Shown: positions 37,734 through 47,509 of the stretch, in pieces
Position numbering within the stretch: position 1 is the stretch's first letter
How the letters are laid out: each line of letters opens with the position of its first letter
Source: Streptomyces sp. NBC_00289
GTDB lineage: Bacteria; Actinomycetota; Actinomycetes; Streptomycetales; Streptomycetaceae
Length of the DNA: 64,000 nt
Direction: 5' to 3'
Assembly (NCBI RefSeq): GCF_041435115.1
Contig: NZ_CP108046.1
Coordinates: 434,001-498,000, forward strand
Position numbers and translations under genes: made by a program
Notes under the pieces: generated by a model
The model's input: only the letters and a program-made list of their open reading frames with translations
Database searches by the model: none
Told to the model about the DNA's origin: nothing

Positions 37734-39027
37734 GGGCTCAGTGTGATTTAACGTCTGCGGGTTCGGGAGTGTCGGCGGGTGGGCTGATGGTGTAGTTCCA
37801 CTGGCCGTGGGTTTCGTGACGGGTCAGCGGGAGGGCCTTCATGGCCTTGTCGCTGATCTTGATGCCTGTGGGGTAGACACCGGTGTCCAGGGCCGCGGAC
37901 ACGGTCAGGCCGGTCTCGGTCGTCGTCGCACCGATCAGGGAAACGGCGGCCTCGTGGCTGGTCAGTGGTGTCCCGCGCCAGTTCATGGTGATTGCGGAGA
38001 ACAGCCGGTGCTCTATGCGATTCCACTTCGAAGTACCCGGCGGCAGGTGCAGCACGGTGATCGACAGGCCGGTCTCGGCGGCGAGGGCAGCCAGCCCGGT
38101 CTTCCAGGCCCGTAGTCGGCTGCCGTTGGATCCGCCGCTGTCCGCGGTGATCGTCAGTGTCGTGGCCTGCGGATATGCGGCCCGGCCGACGTTGTTCCAC
38201 CAGGTCCGCAGGGTGTTCACGGCGAACGCGGCGGTGTCGTGATCCATGCCGACGCTGACCCAGCCGGCGTTGGCGCCGATGTCGTAGACGCCGTAGGGGA
38301 TGGCTTTGCCGGCCGGTCCGGGGAAGTCGTGGACGTTGACCTTCACCGGGTCCCCAGGCGGTCGCCATTCCTTGCCGACGTTCTTGAAGTTCCCGATCAG
38401 TTCCTTTTTCTTGCAGTCCACGGACACGACGGGCTGTCCGGCAGCGAGGGCCGCCCTGACCTGATCGTTGAGGTAGCGGAACTGGGCGTCGCGGTCGGGG
38501 TGCTGCTTGCCCTCGACGGTTTTGGCGTTGCCCTGCAAGGAGTAGCCGGCCTCGTGCAGCAGTCGGGCCACGACGTTCTCGGTGCACCGGTGTCCCCGAT
38601 TGACCAGCTCGGCAACCAGGTGCGACAGCGATTTCGTGGTCCAGCGCAGCGGGTTCATCGGATCACCACGAGTCTCCGGCTCGACCAGGGCATCCAGGTC
38701 CACGGCCAGTTGCGGGTCCAGGACCTCGGCCCGTCTGCGGCCGCCTCCCGGCCCCGGGACCGCCCGACCGCCAGCGGCTGCGGATCGTCCAGTTCCCCGC
38801 GGCCCCGTCGGATCGTGTCCTGGGACACCCCGGTCGCCTCACAGACGATCCGTGCACCGCCGCCACCCAGCTCACGAGCCTCGTTGCCGAGCCACAACCG
38901 TCGCTGCCGCTCGGTCAGGTGATCCCGGATCGCCTCGTAGCGCCGGGCCAGGGACTCCATATCGATCGGCATAGCAGGAAACGTACGCGCCGCGCGACTG
39001 ATTCATAACTTGTTTCGCTACGAGCCC
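37734..39027 (-). mobile_element. ISAzo13-family element inserted in IS5
   Basis: Ends GGGCTC and GAGCCC with TAA on both sides (37731-37733 and 39028-39030). Joining the flanks restores the IS5 reading frame FKQIALES followed by YDRIVGLVL, so the boundaries are firm. Confidence 0.8.
37738..38972 (-). pseudogene. ISAzo13-family transposase, one frameshift
   Basis: The first frame (from 38972) has LARRYEAIRDHLTERQRRLW and IVCEATGVSQDTIRRGRGEL. Near 38720 it shifts to the frame with WTTKSLSHLVAELVNRGH, VVSVDCKKKELIGNFKN (first Asp), TLTITADSGGSNGSRLRAW (second Asp) and LPPGTSKWNRIEHRLFSAI (Glu). Confidence 0.8.
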
Positions 39028-39030
39028 TAA

Positions 39031-39311
39031 GACTCCAGCGCGATCTGCTTGAACCTGGCGAAGACGCCGAGCCGGATCCACTCGTTGCGGCGGTTGCGGA
39101 TCGTTGTGGCCGAGCACGTCGTGTCGGCGATCGCCTGGTAGGAGCAGCCGAAGCGCAGCAGCTGCAGCATCCTGTCGAAGATGATCCTGTCGCTGATGCG
39201 CCGGCGGTGGCAGCCCAGCGGATGGTCCGGGTGGTATTCCGGTCGTTCGGGCAGCAAGGCAGCGAATTGGCCCCAGAGCGGTTCGGTCAGCCATGATGGC
39301 AGCGCAGGCAC
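39031..39311 (-). pseudogene. IS5-family transposase, N-terminal part
   Basis: MPALPSWLTEPLWGQFAALL, CHRRRISDRIIFDRMLQLLR and DTTCSATTIRNRRNEWIRLG belong to the DUF4096-like start of an IS5 transposase. It continues at 37733 beyond the inserted ISAzo13 element. Confidence 0.8.
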
Positions 39312-39371
39312 AGGTCTACCCAGTGATCACAGAGCGTCGTAACTCCATGATCGCCAGGACCTGTGCCTGTC

Positions 39372-39839
39372 TCACTGCCGGGGTACCCGCACCACGCCTA
39401 TCTGCCCGACCTCTAACTTCGAAGACCCGGCTTTCTTGTTCCGCATCCGGGCTCTGGCCATCTCCGCGAGGACGTTCGGGTTGCGCTGGCCGGCGATCAG
39501 GGCGTCCATCATGGCGCGGCCGGAGACGCCGAAGATGTCGGTGGCCACGGTGGAGAGTTTGATCTGGGCGTCTTCGAGGAGCTTCTCCACGCGCTGCTTG
39601 TGCCGGGTGCGTTCCTCGGTGAGCACGGTGCGGGTGCGGGTGAGGTCCCGGAGCTGCCGGATCGGTTTCGGGGGCACGAACGAGGGCCGGAGCATGCCGC
39701 GTTCGGTGAGCTTGGCCAGCCAGATCGCGTCCAGCTTGTCGGTCTTGGGCCGGCCCGGGACGTTCTTCACGTCGCGGGCGTTGACCTGCATCAACGTGAA
39801 GATCCGCGAGGGCCAGGTCGCCAACAGGCCGATATACAT
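39372..39839 (-). pseudogene. IS110-family transposase fragment (second type)
   Basis: Encodes VNARDVKNVPGRPKTDKLDA, WLAKLTERGMLRPSFVPPKP and TRHKQRVEKLLEDAQIKLS, the RuvC-like domain and linker of an IS110 transposase different from the three-copy type nearby. Start and C-terminal domain are missing. Confidence 0.75.
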
Positions 39840-39931
39840 GGCCCTGGCAGTCGGCCGATTGCGGAGTGATTATCGATTATTGAGGACAATCCCTCCGAAG
39901 GGCATTGTCAGACATCCCATGGCGTTGGGTG

Positions 39932-41096
39932 TCAACTCGTGGCGAGGTTGGCGTGGTGGGCCCAGGCGGTGGCCTCGTCGTAGCGGGTGCGGGTCTTGAG
40001 GCATCCGTGGAGGATGCCGACGAGGCGGTTGCCGACCTGACGCAGGGCGGGGTTGTAGTCGAGTTCGCGGGCTCGCTGCTTGTCGTAGTAGCGGCGGACT
40101 CCGGGTGAGTTCTGCAGCGCGCAGAACGCCTGGCGCTGCAGCGCGTCGGCGAGGCGGTTGTTGCGGACGAAGCGGGCCTGGACGGTGTGGCTCCTGCCGG
40201 AAGCGCGGGTGACCGGGCTGGTGCCGGCGTAGTTCTTGCGTGCCTTCGCGGACGCGTAGCGGGCGGGGTCGTCCCCGAACTCGGCGAGCACCCGGGCCCG
40301 GACGATCTCGCTGATGCCGGGCATCGACAGGTAGATCTCAGCGTCCGGGTGTGCCCGAAAATGTGCCTTCACTTCACCCTCCAACGTGTCTATCTGCTCG
40401 TTGAGGGCAATCAGCAGCCGGGCGTGCGCGGTCGCCGCGGCTGCGTAGGCGGCGGTCACCGGGGCCGCGACGTCGAGCTGGGGCTCGCGCAGCGCGGCCG
40501 CGATCGTCGCGGCCCTCTGGTCGCGGTTGCGGCGGCGGTGCCGGGCCAGCACCGCGGTGATCTGCTGTTTCGTCAGCTTCGACGCCCGCTCGGGTGTGGG
40601 GGCCTTGACCAGCAGTTCCAGGGCGTCGGTGCTGGTCAGCTCCAAGCTGGCGTAGGCAGTGAGCGCGCCGGGTACTCGCGCAGCGTGTTCCGCAGGCGCT
40701 GGAAGGTGCGGGTGCGTTCCCAGATCAGGGTCTGATGGGCGCGGGCAACGACCTTGACGGCCTGGGCCTGCTCGCTGTCCCCGGCGATCGGCCGTAACTG
40801 ATCGCGGTCGATGCGGGCCATGTCCGCGAGCGCGTGCGCGTCGCCCTTTTCGCTCTTCGCGCCGGAGGTGCCGTAGCGTTCCTTGAACCGGGCCGCCTGC
40901 CGCGGGTTGACCGCATAGACCTGGTAGCCAACCGCGAGCAGGGCCTGCACCCACGGCCCGCGGTCGGTCTCGATCCCGACCACTACCTGCCCCGGCTCCA
41001 GGTCCTGGCCACCGTACCGGGCGACCAGGGCGTGCAGCTTGGCGATCCCTTCGACACCCTCCATCAGCCGGGCGGTCCCGAGCCTGCGGCCCGAAC
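39932..41096 (-). pseudogene. IS110-family element copy A: transposase interrupted by an intron
   Basis: Identical in protein to the copies at 46061-47295 and 48526-49760. The N-terminal DEDD part runs from about 41096 to 40636, then the same -1 shift as in the other copies leads to the C-terminal Tnp domain ending at 39932. The first codons are beyond group II intron 2 (to 43326), and the leader is beyond the ISAs1 insertion (44800-44998). Confidence 0.85.
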
Positions 41097-41118
41097 CGTC
41101 CTGGACCTCGACATCATG

Positions 41119-43278
41119 GTGGGGTCGGCGCGGAGCGCGGTACTGGGGTTCCTCCCAGCCCGTTTCTCCGCGCCGCCCTCCCGAACCGGACGTGCGAGTT
41201 GGCCCCGCATCCGGCTCTCCACAAGCCCTGTTGAGCAGTTGCTTTCCTCAGGTCGTGCTGGGCCAGGGCGACGGAATGGTCGTCCCTCTGGGCCGGTATC
41301 GCGTGGTGACTACCGAGCCGGGGTTGAACAGGACGACGTCGCCGTCGTGTGGCCACCATCCGCCGTCGCAGTAGCGGCGGCGGAGTTCCTTCCATCCGGT
41401 TCCGAGGTGTTTGCGGCGGAGCCATCCGAAGACCTGACGCCAGACGATCATGCGCAGGTATTGAAAGGCCCGGGCAGACACCCCGGGGCGGAAGTAGGCC
41501 GTCCAGCCCCGCAGCACTTGGTTGAGCTTGTGCAGCAGGACTGCCAGCGGCAGGCTGACGTTCATCCGGCAGAGCGCCTTCGTCTTGGCCTTGATGGACC
41601 GAAGTGCCTTCTTGGCCGGGTAGTTGTAGACGTACTGCCGGTCGGTTCCCCGCTTCTGGTGGCGCTGGATGCGCCAGCCGAGGAAGTCGAGGCCCTCGTC
41701 GATGTGCGTGATCAGTGTCTTCTCCTCCGACAGCCGCAGGCCGACGGTGGAGAGGACCTCCGCCACTTCGGGAAGCAGTGCTTCCGCGTGAGCTCGGGTG
41801 CCCGAGACCAGAATGACGAAGTCGTCCGCGTACCGGATCAACCGGTAGTTGGCCAACCCCTTCTGGCGCCGGGTGAACCGTCGCTTCGGGCTGGTCTGTG
41901 GTCCGCCCTCGATCTTGGTGAAGTGCTCGTCCAGGACCGAGAGGGCCACGTTGGCCAGCAGCGGCGAGAGAATCCCGCCCTGCGGAGTGCCGGTGACGGT
42001 CTCCCTGGAGGTGCCGACCTCGGTGAGGATGCCCGCCTTCAAGAACGCCTTCACCAGCGCGAGCACGCGCTTGTCCCCGATCCGAACCCGCACTCGGTCG
42101 ATCAGGGCCGAATGCGAGATCTCGTCGAAGCAGGCCTTGATGTCGCCCTCCAGCACCCACTCGTAGGTCTTGGATGCCAGAAAGCGCGTCTCGGCCATCG
42201 CGTCATGCGCACGCCGGTTGGGCCTGAAGCCGTACGAGCACGGCGCAAAGTCCGCCTCGAAAATCGGCTCCAGCACCAGCTTCAAGGCCGCCTGGACCAC
42301 CCGGTCGGCCACGGTCGGAATCCCAAGGCGCCGCCGCTTGCGCGACCCCGGCTTGGGGATCATCCGTTCCCTGACCGGCACCGGACGGAAGCTGCGGGAT
42401 TTCAACTGCTCCCGCAGTTCGGCGAGGAACTGAGCCTCGCCAATCCGTTCCCGGACGAAGGTGACGGTCATGCCATCCACTCCGGCCGAGCGCGCACCCT
42501 TGTTCCCCGCGACCCGCTCCCAGGCCATGGCCAGGAACGCGGGATCGCAGACGAGGTTGTACAGATCGTCGAACCGACGATGAGGATCGTCGTTCGCCCA
42601 ACGGTGCAGCTTGGTCTGGATCTCCAGTACCCGCCGTTCAGCCCGGAACGAGCCGAGCGGCAGATCACTCGTATTCACCAGCGGTCTCCTGGTCTTCCAG
42701 TACGTCCACTACTGACTTGCTGGCCCCCTTCGCCATGCGGCCGGCTTTCCCGGCCTCGGACTACTACGGAGCCTCCGCCCCGCCCGGCGCCGAAAGCTGA
42801 CGACGTGCCTGTCCTTCCGCCGCACTGGCTGCGCGGGGCGAGGACGACACCGGACGGTTCCCACGTTCACTTGAGAGTCGATCGACGGGTGAGGCGCCCA
42901 GCTCTACCCCTGCGGCATCGCCACGACTACGCCGCAGACATTCACCGTGGCCTCCTGGCCGTTGATCACATGGCGACCAGGAGTTACCCGCTCTCGCACG
43001 AGGAGCAGGTATGCACCGCGACCAGCCCATATCCGCCAGATTTGAGCTGGTGGGCCGTTAAGGGGCGTCAGACACTGGTTCCTCTCGTACACCTTCCCGT
43101 CTCGCTGACCGGACCCGCGCCATCTGGCAGTACTGGCACGTCCCGACGTTGTCAGGGCTGCTCCCACCCTCCCCGGCGTCTCCCGGATCAGGCTGCCCTC
43201 AGCTTCACCCAGCCGCTGCGACGGCCAGGAGTCGAAGGTCTCTCACCCCCGCTCGACTTCAAGCGCCTCGTGGCGCAC
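41119..43278 (-). mobile_element. group II intron 2, inserted in IS110 copy A
   Basis: Comparison with the uninterrupted IS110 copy (GAAGACCACCATGATG) fixes the ends: exon GAAGACCAC, intron 5' GTGCGCC at 43278, intron 3' end AC at 41119, exon CATGATG. A domain V hairpin (GAGCCGGATGCGGGG, then CGCACGTCCGGTTC) lies at about 41175-41215. The 2160-bp intron appears complete. Confidence 0.85.
41248..42678 (-). CDS. ltrA: group II intron reverse transcriptase/maturase
   Basis: A 476-residue intact RT. Blocks in order: VAGNKGARSAGVDGMTVTFV, RRLGIPTVADRVVQAALKLV, YGFRPNRRAHDAMAETR, LEGDIKACFDEISHSALIDR, GTPQGGILSPLLANVALSVL, the catalytic YRLIRYADDFVILVSG, and LRLSEEKTLITHIDEGLDFL with LGWRIQRH. A maturase X domain (LNQVLRGWTAYFRPG) and a short basic DNA-binding tail follow. 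It differs clearly from the RT at 27022, so the two introns are independent arrivals. Confidence 0.9.
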   Translation of the reverse strand: MNTSDLPLGSFRAERRVLEIQTKLHRWANDDPHRRFDDLYNLVCDPAFLAMAWERVAGNKGARSAGVDGMTVTFVRERIGEAQFLAELREQLKSRSFRPVPVRERMIPKPGSRKRRRLGIPTVADRVVQAALKLVLEPIFEADFAPCSYGFRPNRRAHDAMAETRFLASKTYEWVLEGDIKACFDEISHSALIDRVRVRIGDKRVLALVKAFLKAGILTEVGTSRETVTGTPQGGILSPLLANVALSVLDEHFTKIEGGPQTSPKRRFTRRQKGLANYRLIRYADDFVILVSGTRAHAEALLPEVAEVLSTVGLRLSEEKTLITHIDEGLDFLGWRIQRHQKRGTDRQYVYNYPAKKALRSIKAKTKALCRMNVSLPLAVLLHKLNQVLRGWTAYFRPGVSARAFQYLRMIVWRQVFGWLRRKHLGTGWKELRRRYCDGGWWPHDGDVVLFNPGSVVTTRYRPRGTTIPSPWPSTT

Positions 43279-43326
43279 GTGGTCTTCGGCCCAGTCGTCG
43301 CCGACGAACAGCACCCGCTTCTCCAA

Positions 43327-44789
43327 CAGGGCCCCGGCGAGTGCCTGGATCGTCCGGTTTGATCATGTGATGCCGTAGAGGGCGAGGACGCGGGGGCGCT
43401 CGGTGTGGGCTCGTCGTCCGGCAGCGGTGTTGACGTAGCCGGCGAGCTTGAGTGTGCTGCGGATCAGGTCGCGGAGGACGGCGAGTACGGCGGGCGCGTT
43501 GTGGGTCCTGACCTGGGACTTGTCCTCGTTGAAGGTGACATCTCGACACCAGTGGACGGTATTTTCCACGGTCCAATGCCCGCGAGCCCAGGACGCGATC
43601 TCGGCTGCGTTCGCTTCCTCGGCGGGCAGGTCGGTGATGGCGTAGACGGTCTCGCTGGACCATTTCTTCGCGCCGTAGAGACGGCGTCTGCGCTGGATGC
43701 GCAGGACCTGGGCCGCGTGCGGGAAGAGCAGGCCGTCGACGGTGACGACCTGCACGAGCCGCTGCTCGTGGCGGCCGTGGCCCCGGGCGTCGTCGCGGTG
43801 GATCACGGGGATCTTCTTCCAGGGCAGGGCGTGGAGTTGACGAGCTTGTGCGCGTTGGTTGTTCTTGATGGTCAGCAGGTAGTGGGCACCGCGTTCGCGG
43901 AGGTAGGTGTGGCGTGGTCGCGTTGGGCGTGGAGGGCATCGGCGGTCACGACCGTCCCCGCGAGATCCGCGTCGTCGATCTGGTCGAGGAGAGGTGCGAA
44001 CTCGGGGATCTCGTTGGTCTTCGCGCCGATCTCGCGGGAGGCGAGCGTGACACCGTCACCGTGGCGGACGGCGGACAGGACGAAGACCCGGCTGCCGTCC
44101 GGGCGGCGGGCGCCGCGCAGGCACTTGCCGTCCACCGCGATCGCCCGCCGCCGGATTCGTACCGGATCGGCGTGGGCGGCCGCCCGGTGGGCCCGGCGCT
44201 GTTCACGCTCGGTGCCACCGTTGGGCATGACCGGCTCCGGCCGGCGGGGCTGTGCGGACAGCAAGGGGCGAAGGTAGTCGTAGGCCGCCGCACAGATCTC
44301 ACCGGGATCCAGGCGTCCCAGGACGCTGCGCAGGGTCTTCTCGCTCGGCACCCGGTAGCGGCCGAGCAGTGGGTGGTAGGGCAGGCCGAAGGAGGCCAGT
44401 TCCTCCGGCGCCGCACGTCGGCACCACTCCGCCGCCGCACTGATCGAGTCGTGGCCGGACGGGGTCATCGCGCAGACCACCAGGGCCAGCAGCGAGGAGA
44501 GCCGGTAGCGCACCCCGCAAGTCCCTCTCGGGTCGGTGACCGACTCGAACTCGGCGACGAGGCAGCGGACTTGATCCTTGGCGGCACCCTCGCCAAGGGC
44601 TTCCAGGCAGGGTGCATGAGGCACGGGGACAGCGACAGGCGATGATGGAGGAACGAACACGGCACCTTCGTGGATCTTGCAGCGTAGAGAACTACATGAT
44701 CCACAGGTGCCGTGTTCACCTGCTTCCGGGGCCCAGCACCGAGATCAGCATCCCAGAACGGGATGATCCAGGCACTCGCCGGGGCCCTG
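43327..44789 (-). mobile_element. ISAs1-family element, copy 2, inserted in IS110 copy A
   Basis: Ends CAGGGCCCCGGCG and its complement, flanked by a perfect 10-bp direct repeat GCTTCTCCAA (43317-43326 and 44790-44799), a fresh-looking target duplication just after the start codon of IS110 copy A. Confidence 0.9.
43363..44660 (-). pseudogene. ISAs1-family transposase, one frameshift (copy 2)
   Basis: About 95% like the intact 431-residue protein at 23894. The frame from 44660 runs to DALHAQRDHA and breaks near 43905 (extra bases in the TAGGTGTGGCGTGG run); the rest, with VIHRDDARGHGRHEQRLVQ and HWTVENTVHWCRDV, is in the frame ending at 43363. Confidence 0.85.
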
Positions 44790-44799
44790 GCTTCTCCAA

Positions 44800-45052
44800 C
44801 CTCTCGACGTACAACGTGCACGTGGCCAGCGGAAGACACAGCTCGCGCCCTAATGGATCCAGTGCTCACGCCGCCACAGCCCCGGCGGGCACGCCATCCC
44901 ATCAGCAGTCGGGCCTTCCGGTCGGACAGCAGGGGCACGGTCTGACAACAGAGCTCGTACAGCTCCGGTGGAGATAGTGCTCACCTGCTGGCGGCCACTC
45001 ATCGAGTCTCGCCTACGACCCGACGAGCCCCATTAGGTTGAGTGGATGCCTT
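44800..45052 (-). repeat. left arm of IS110/IS6 inverted repeat
   Basis: The sequence is a near-perfect inverted copy of 45811-46069. Only a few substitutions are seen (for example GGTCGG for GGCCGG). It holds the IS110 copy A leader, flanking DNA and the outer end of the IS6 element. Confidence 0.8.
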
Positions 45053-45861
45053 CTCCGGTGGCATGGTCATCCGTCTGGTCGGATCGCTGGAGGGGCTGCT
45101 CGTGGACACGGTGTCGTGCCGGGGGTTCCGCTTCCCGCCGGAGATCATCTCCCACTGCGTGTGGCTGTACCACCGGTTCAGCCTGAGCCTGCGCGACGTC
45201 GAGGAGCTGATGCCCGAGCGCGGCATCGAGGTCAGCCACGAGACCATCCACCAGTGGACACGCCGGTTCGGCCCCGCCTTCGCCAACGCGCTGCGCCGGC
45301 GCCGCCCGCGGCCGGGCGACACATGGCACCTCGACGAGGTCTTCGTGAAGATCAACGGCGTGCAGAAGTACCTGTGGCGGGCCGTCGGCCAGGACGGGAA
45401 CGTGCCGGAAACTGATGACGAAGACCCGCACCGTGCCGAGGGTGATCGTCACCGGCAAACTCCGCAGTTACGGCGCCGCCCACCGCACGGTGATGCCCTC
45501 GGTGGAGCACCGCTCGCACAAGGGCCTGAACAACCGCGCGGAGAACAGCCACCAGTCGACGAGGCAACGCGAGCGCGCCAGGAAGGGCTTCCGCTCCGTC
45601 GGCGCCGCGCAAGGGTTCCTGGCCGCGTTCAGCGGCATCTCACCCCACTTCCGACCCCGACGCCACCTGCTCACCGCACCCGGCTACCGCACCGAAATGA
45701 TCATCCGCTTCGCCGTCTGGAACCAGATCACCGGCACCTCGCCCTCCCCACCGCAGCCTGAACTAGACGCCACGACTACGGCTGAAAACGTCCCGAACCG
45801 ACCACCCCAACGACTCACTCAACCTAATGGGGCTCGTCGGGTCGTAGGCGAGACTCGATGA
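45042..45861 (+). pseudogene. IS6-family transposase with internal deletion
   Basis: The first frame has FPPEIISHCVWLYHRFSLSL, VEELMPERGIEVSHETIHQW and DTWHLDEVFVKINGVQKYLW (first catalytic Asp). At about 45408 roughly 75 bp are missing compared with relatives, and the frame changes to KTRTVPRVIVTGKLRSYGAA, where the second catalytic Asp (VTDKL in the family) is Gly. The end SVEHRSHKGLNNRAENSHQ with the Glu is preserved. It is probably inactive. Confidence 0.8.
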
Positions 45862-46069
45862 GTGGCCGCCAGCAGGTGAGCACTATCTCCACCGGAGCTG
45901 TACGAGCTCTGTTGTCAGACCGTGCCCCTGCTGTCCGGCCGGAAGGCCCGACTGCTGATGGGATGGCGTGCCCGCCGGGGCTGTGGCGGCGTGAGCACTG
46001 GATCCATTAGGGCGCGAGCTGTGTCTTCCGCTGGCCACGTGCACGTGGTACGTCGAGAGGTTGGAGAAG
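45811..46069 (+). repeat. right arm of IS110/IS6 inverted repeat
   Basis: Mirror of 44800-45052 around the IS6 element; beyond it the symmetry continues into IS110 copy B (to about 47330) against copy A, once the intron and ISAs1 insertions are removed. Confidence 0.8.
45900..46060 (+). ncRNA. candidate IS110 bridge RNA region (copy B)
   Basis: About 160 bp of non-coding sequence between the IS110 left end and the transposase start is conserved in all three copies (also 44800-44950 and 49761-49889, inverted). IS110 elements are known to express a bridge RNA from this place. It contains the perfect palindrome CCACGTGCACGTGG (46035-46048) and other pairing arms. Folding and target-guide loops were not computed. 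Confidence 0.35.
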
Positions 46070-47295
46070 CGGGTGCTGTTCGTCGGCGACGACTGGGCCG
46101 AAGACCACCATGATGTCGAGGTCCAGGACGGTTCGGGCCGCAGGCTCGGGACCGCCCGGCTGATGGAGGGTGTCGAAGGGATCGCCAAGCTGCACGCCCT
46201 GGTCGCCCGGTACGGTGGCCAGGACCTGGAGCCGGGGCAGGTAGTGGTCGGGATCGAGACCGACCGCGGGCCGTGGGTGCAGGCCCTGCTCGCGGTTGGC
46301 TACCAGGTCTATGCGGTCAACCCGCGGCAGGCGGCCCGGTTCAAGGAACGCTACGGCACCTCCGGCGCGAAGAGCGAAAAGGGCGACGCGCACGCGCTCG
46401 CGGACATGGCCCGCATCGACCGCGATCAGTTACGGCCGATCGCCGGGGACAGCGAGCAGGCCCAGGCCGTCAAGGTCGTTGCCCGCGCCCATCAGACCCT
46501 GATCTGGGAACGCACCCGCACCTTCCAGCGCCTGCGGAACACGCTGCGCGAGTACCCGGCGCGCTCACTGCCTACGCCAGCTTGGAGCTGACCAGCACCG
46601 ACGCCCTGGAACTGCTGGTCAAGGCCCCCACACCCGAGCGGGCGTCGAAGCTGACGAAACAGCAGATCACCGCGGTGCTGGCCCGGCACCGCCGCCGCAA
46701 CCGCGACCAGAGGGCCGCGACGATCGCGGCCGCGCTGCGCGAGCCCCAGCTCGACGTCGCGGCCCCGGTGACCGCCGCCTACGCAGCCGCGGCGACCGCG
46801 CACGCCCGGCTGCTGATTGCCCTCAACGAGCAGATAGACACGTTGGAGGGTGAAGTGAAGGCACATTTTCGGGCACACCCGGACGCTGAGATCTACCTGT
46901 CGATGCCCGGCATCAGCGAGATCGTCCGGGCCCGGGTGCTCGCCGAGTTCGGGGACGACCCCGCCCGCTACGCGTCCGCGAAGGCACGCAAGAACTACGC
47001 CGGCACCAGCCCGGTCACCCGCGCTTCCGGCAGGAGCCACACCGTCCAGGCCCGCTTCGTCCGCAACAACCGCCTCGCCGACGCGCTGCAGCGCCAGGCG
47101 TTCTGCGCGCTGCAGAACTCACCCGGAGTCCGCCGCTACTACGACAAGCAGCGAGCCCGCGAACTCGACTACAACCCCGCCCTGCGTCAGGTCGGCAACC
47201 GCCTCGTCGGCATCCTCCACGGATGCCTCAAGACCCGCACCCGCTACGACGAGGCCACCGCCTGGGCCCACCACGCCAACCTCGCCACGAGTTGA
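46061..47295 (+). pseudogene. IS110-family transposase in two frames (copy B)
   Basis: The N-terminal frame (46061-46591) is the RuvC-like DEDD domain: VLFVGDDWAEDHHDVEV, VVVGIETDRGPWVQALL and EKGDAHALADMARID. A -1 shift near 46565 leads to the C-terminal domain with LTSTDALELLVKAPTPE, YLSMPGISEIVRARVLAEFG and the serine-bearing NYAGTSPVTRASGRS, ending at 47295. An in-frame version would be a normal IS110 protein of about 400 residues. The three copies are almost identical and share the shift. Confidence 0.85.
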
Positions 47296-47509
47296 CACCC
47301 AACGCCATGGGATGTCTGACAATGCCCTGGCAAAGACTCAGTAGCAGCTTGATCTTTTGCGAGCCATTGGAAGTGAGTATCGTATACCTGGATAGCTCGG
47401 GTTGAAGATACGTATATGGAACCGTCTTCCTTGCCTCGGATCCACACTCGCCACTCTTGTGATATCGATGCAACAATCAGGATGCCGTATTCTGCGCGAA
47501 GGGGTATTT

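Noticed and set aside
40834..43362. An 842-codon plus-strand ORF
   Set aside because: It is a high-GC shadow of the intron reverse transcriptase and IS110 genes on the minus strand, with no domain of its own.
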